Part shown: in pieces, positions 6,979 to 8,088 of the stretch
Position numbering within the stretch: position 1 is the first letter of the stretch
Layout: the number at the start of each line of letters is the position of its first letter
DNA from: Pseudohongiella sp.
GTDB lineage: Bacteria > Pseudomonadota > Gammaproteobacteria > Pseudomonadales > Pseudohongiellaceae
Direction of reading: 5' to 3'
NCBI GenBank assembly: GCA_030652635.1
Contig: JAUSPW010000062.1
Span: 1 to 8,088, forward strand
DNA length: 8,088 bases
The notes under the pieces: model-generated
Told to the model about the DNA's origin: nothing
What the model saw: the letters and a program-made list of their open reading frames with translations, nothing else
The model's database searches: none
Position numbers and translations under genes: made by a program

Positions 6979-7041
6979 TAGTAGTGCCTCCTGAATTACA
7001 TGATCTGCCTATGGCGTTATAGTCCAGAACCCGTAAACCTG

Positions 7042-7071
7042 TTGGTTTTTTCGCGCGGCATCGTTTATCTT
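7042..7071 (+). promoter_or_regulatory. Possible sigma70-type promoter for fghA-adhC
   Basis: TTGGTT (7042-7047) and TATCTT (7066-7071) are 18 bp apart and lie 35 bp before the fghA start. Both boxes are imperfect, so this is only a candidate. No gene for a formaldehyde-responsive repressor of the FrmR type is present between the divergent genes. Confidence 0.25.
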
Positions 7072-7106
7072 CGTATTCTGACCATGAATCTAATCCGGAT
7101 GTTTTT

Positions 7107-7952
7107 ATGCCTCTATTTACACTTACTACCATCAGTCAGCAGAAACATTTTGCAGGTCTGCAGATTCGAGTAGAGCATGAATCTCAGGTACTGAATTGCA
7201 CGATGCGATTTTCAGTGTTCTTGCCACCACAGGCGTCGGCTGACAATCCGGTGCCAGCATTGTATTGGCTGACCGGTTTGACCGGGACCGATGAGAATTT
7301 CAGCACAAAATCCGGCGCTCAACGTATTGCCGCGGAGCTCGGTATTGCCCTGGTGATACCGGATACCAGCCCGCGCGGTGCCCACGTGCCCAACGACGAT
7401 GCCTATGATCTGGGGCAGGGAGCTGGTTTTTACCTGAATGCTACCGAAGCGCCGTGGGACAAAAACTTTTTGATGTTTGATTACATCACGTGCGAGTTAC
7501 CGAGTCTGGTCGAACAGAATTTTCCCCTGAACAACAGGCGCGCTATCAGTGGTCACTCAATGGGGGGACATGGCGCCTTGATGATAGCGGCCCGATTGCC
7601 TGAGCGGTTTGTGTCGGTATCCGCATTTGCGCCGATCGCCAATCCCATCCATTGTCCGTGGGGGCAAAAGGCGTTTGCTGCGTATCTCGGCAATGATCAG
7701 GAACGCTGGCAGCAATACGACAGTGTGGAGTTATTAAAAGCCCGCGGGCTGATGTTACCTTTGCTTGTTGATACCGGCACGGCGGATGAGTTTTTGACAA
7801 AACAACTGAATACAGAAGCATTGATTGCGGTGGCCGCCGGATTGCCTGATGCACGAGTGCGCTATCAGGAGGGTTATGACCACAGTTATTATTTTGTATC
7901 CACGTTTATGGAAGAGCATTTGCGCTTTCATGCCAGATACCTGCTGGCGTAA
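7107..7952 (+). CDS. fghA: S-formylglutathione hydrolase (esterase D family)
   Basis: 281 residues, the normal length of FghA/FrmB/YeiG. It hydrolyses S-formylglutathione to formate and glutathione in the cytoplasm, the last step of glutathione-dependent formaldehyde detoxification. Diagnostic segments are LNCTMRFSVFLPP (29-41), LYWLTGLTGTDENF (52-65), PDTSPRG (85-91) and GFYLNATEAPW (107-117). The nucleophile elbow is GHSMGG with Ser151; the acid is Asp227 in DTGTADEF and the base His259 in GYDHSYYF. All three catalytic residues are present and the frame is intact. ATG 7107 fits the family N-terminus, but the upstream Shine-Dalgarno match is weak. The next gene, 62 bp downstream, encodes the enzyme that makes its substrate, which supports the assignment strongly. 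Confidence 0.95.
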   Translation: MPLFTLTTISQQKHFAGLQIRVEHESQVLNCTMRFSVFLPPQASADNPVPALYWLTGLTGTDENFSTKSGAQRIAAELGIALVIPDTSPRGAHVPNDDAYDLGQGAGFYLNATEAPWDKNFLMFDYITCELPSLVEQNFPLNNRRAISGHSMGGHGALMIAARLPERFVSVSAFAPIANPIHCPWGQKAFAAYLGNDQERWQQYDSVELLKARGLMLPLLVDTGTADEFLTKQLNTEALIAVAAGLPDARVRYQEGYDHSYYFVSTFMEEHLRFHARYLLA

Positions 7953-8002
7953 GCTTTTCTACCGAAGAAGATTGATTGACGTTGACATGGGCCTTTGTGC
8001 TC

Positions 8003-8007
8003 AGGAG
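8003..8007 (+). promoter_or_regulatory. Ribosome binding site of adhC/frmA
   Basis: AGGAG lies 7 nt before ATG 8015, a near-consensus site and much stronger than that of fghA. Confidence 0.7.
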
Positions 8008-8014
8008 TACAAAA

Positions 8015-8088
8015 ATGAAAACACGTGCCGCGGTTGCCTTTGCTGCCGGTAAACCATTGGAAATTATTGAAGTTGATCTGGAAGGCCC
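8015..8088 (+). CDS. adhC: S-(hydroxymethyl)glutathione dehydrogenase / class III alcohol dehydrogenase, N-terminal fragment cut by window edge
   Basis: The first 24 codons read MKTRAAVAFAAGKPLEIIEV followed by DLEG. This is the standard N-terminus of the zinc-dependent class III alcohol dehydrogenases (FrmA/AdhC/GS-FDH), which oxidise S-hydroxymethylglutathione to S-formylglutathione with NAD+. Zinc ligands and the cofactor fold are beyond the window. Its position just after fghA, same strand, suggests one formaldehyde-detoxification operon. Gene order here is hydrolase then dehydrogenase, the reverse of E. coli frmRAB. frmA would be an equally good symbol. Confidence 0.88.
   Translation, partial: MKTRAAVAFAAGKPLEIIEVDLEG

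Overview
The window looks like ordinary chromosome of a Gram-negative bacterium, most likely a gammaproteobacterium. Supporting signs are moderate GC, a probable lipoprotein acylase, the glutathione-dependent formaldehyde pathway, and AGGAG-like ribosome binding sites. I cannot name a genus from the sequence alone.

Layout, left to right. (1) Positions 2-184: the last 60 codons of a GGDEF-domain protein, plus strand. (2) 275-2017: a 580-residue alpha/beta hydrolase with a C-terminal multi-pass membrane domain, plus strand. (3) 2018-2606: a non-coding gap between convergent genes. It holds two related, oppositely oriented 181-182 bp palindromic elements (E1 at 2074-2254, E2 at 2385-2566) separated by a 130 bp spacer. 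(4) 6909 down to 2607: a minus-strand cluster of GNAT acetyltransferase, APC-family amino-acid permease and penicillin-acylase-family lipoprotein; the last two overlap by ATGA. (5) 6910-7106: a divergent promoter region. (6) 7107 to the right edge: fghA (S-formylglutathione hydrolase) followed by the first 24 codons of the glutathione-dependent formaldehyde dehydrogenase gene (adhC/frmA), plus strand.

Working together: fghA and adhC encode the two enzymes that take S-hydroxymethylglutathione to formate and glutathione. The acylase, permease and acetyltransferase could form a small scavenging unit in which an acylated amine or amino acid is cleaved outside the inner membrane and the amine product imported; this is inference from gene order and families. 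The hydrolase/membrane fusion has no assignable substrate.

The most unusual content is the pair of palindromic elements. They share the same architecture: a 29 bp outer stem, a 6 bp GGCCGC box, a 20-21 bp inner stem beginning ATCCTCTG, two bulges of 5 and 4 nt always on the same arm, and a roughly 60 nt conserved apical core. The variable parts of the stems differ almost completely between copies, yet each stays paired within its own copy. This is not how a standard MITE or a simple terminator looks.
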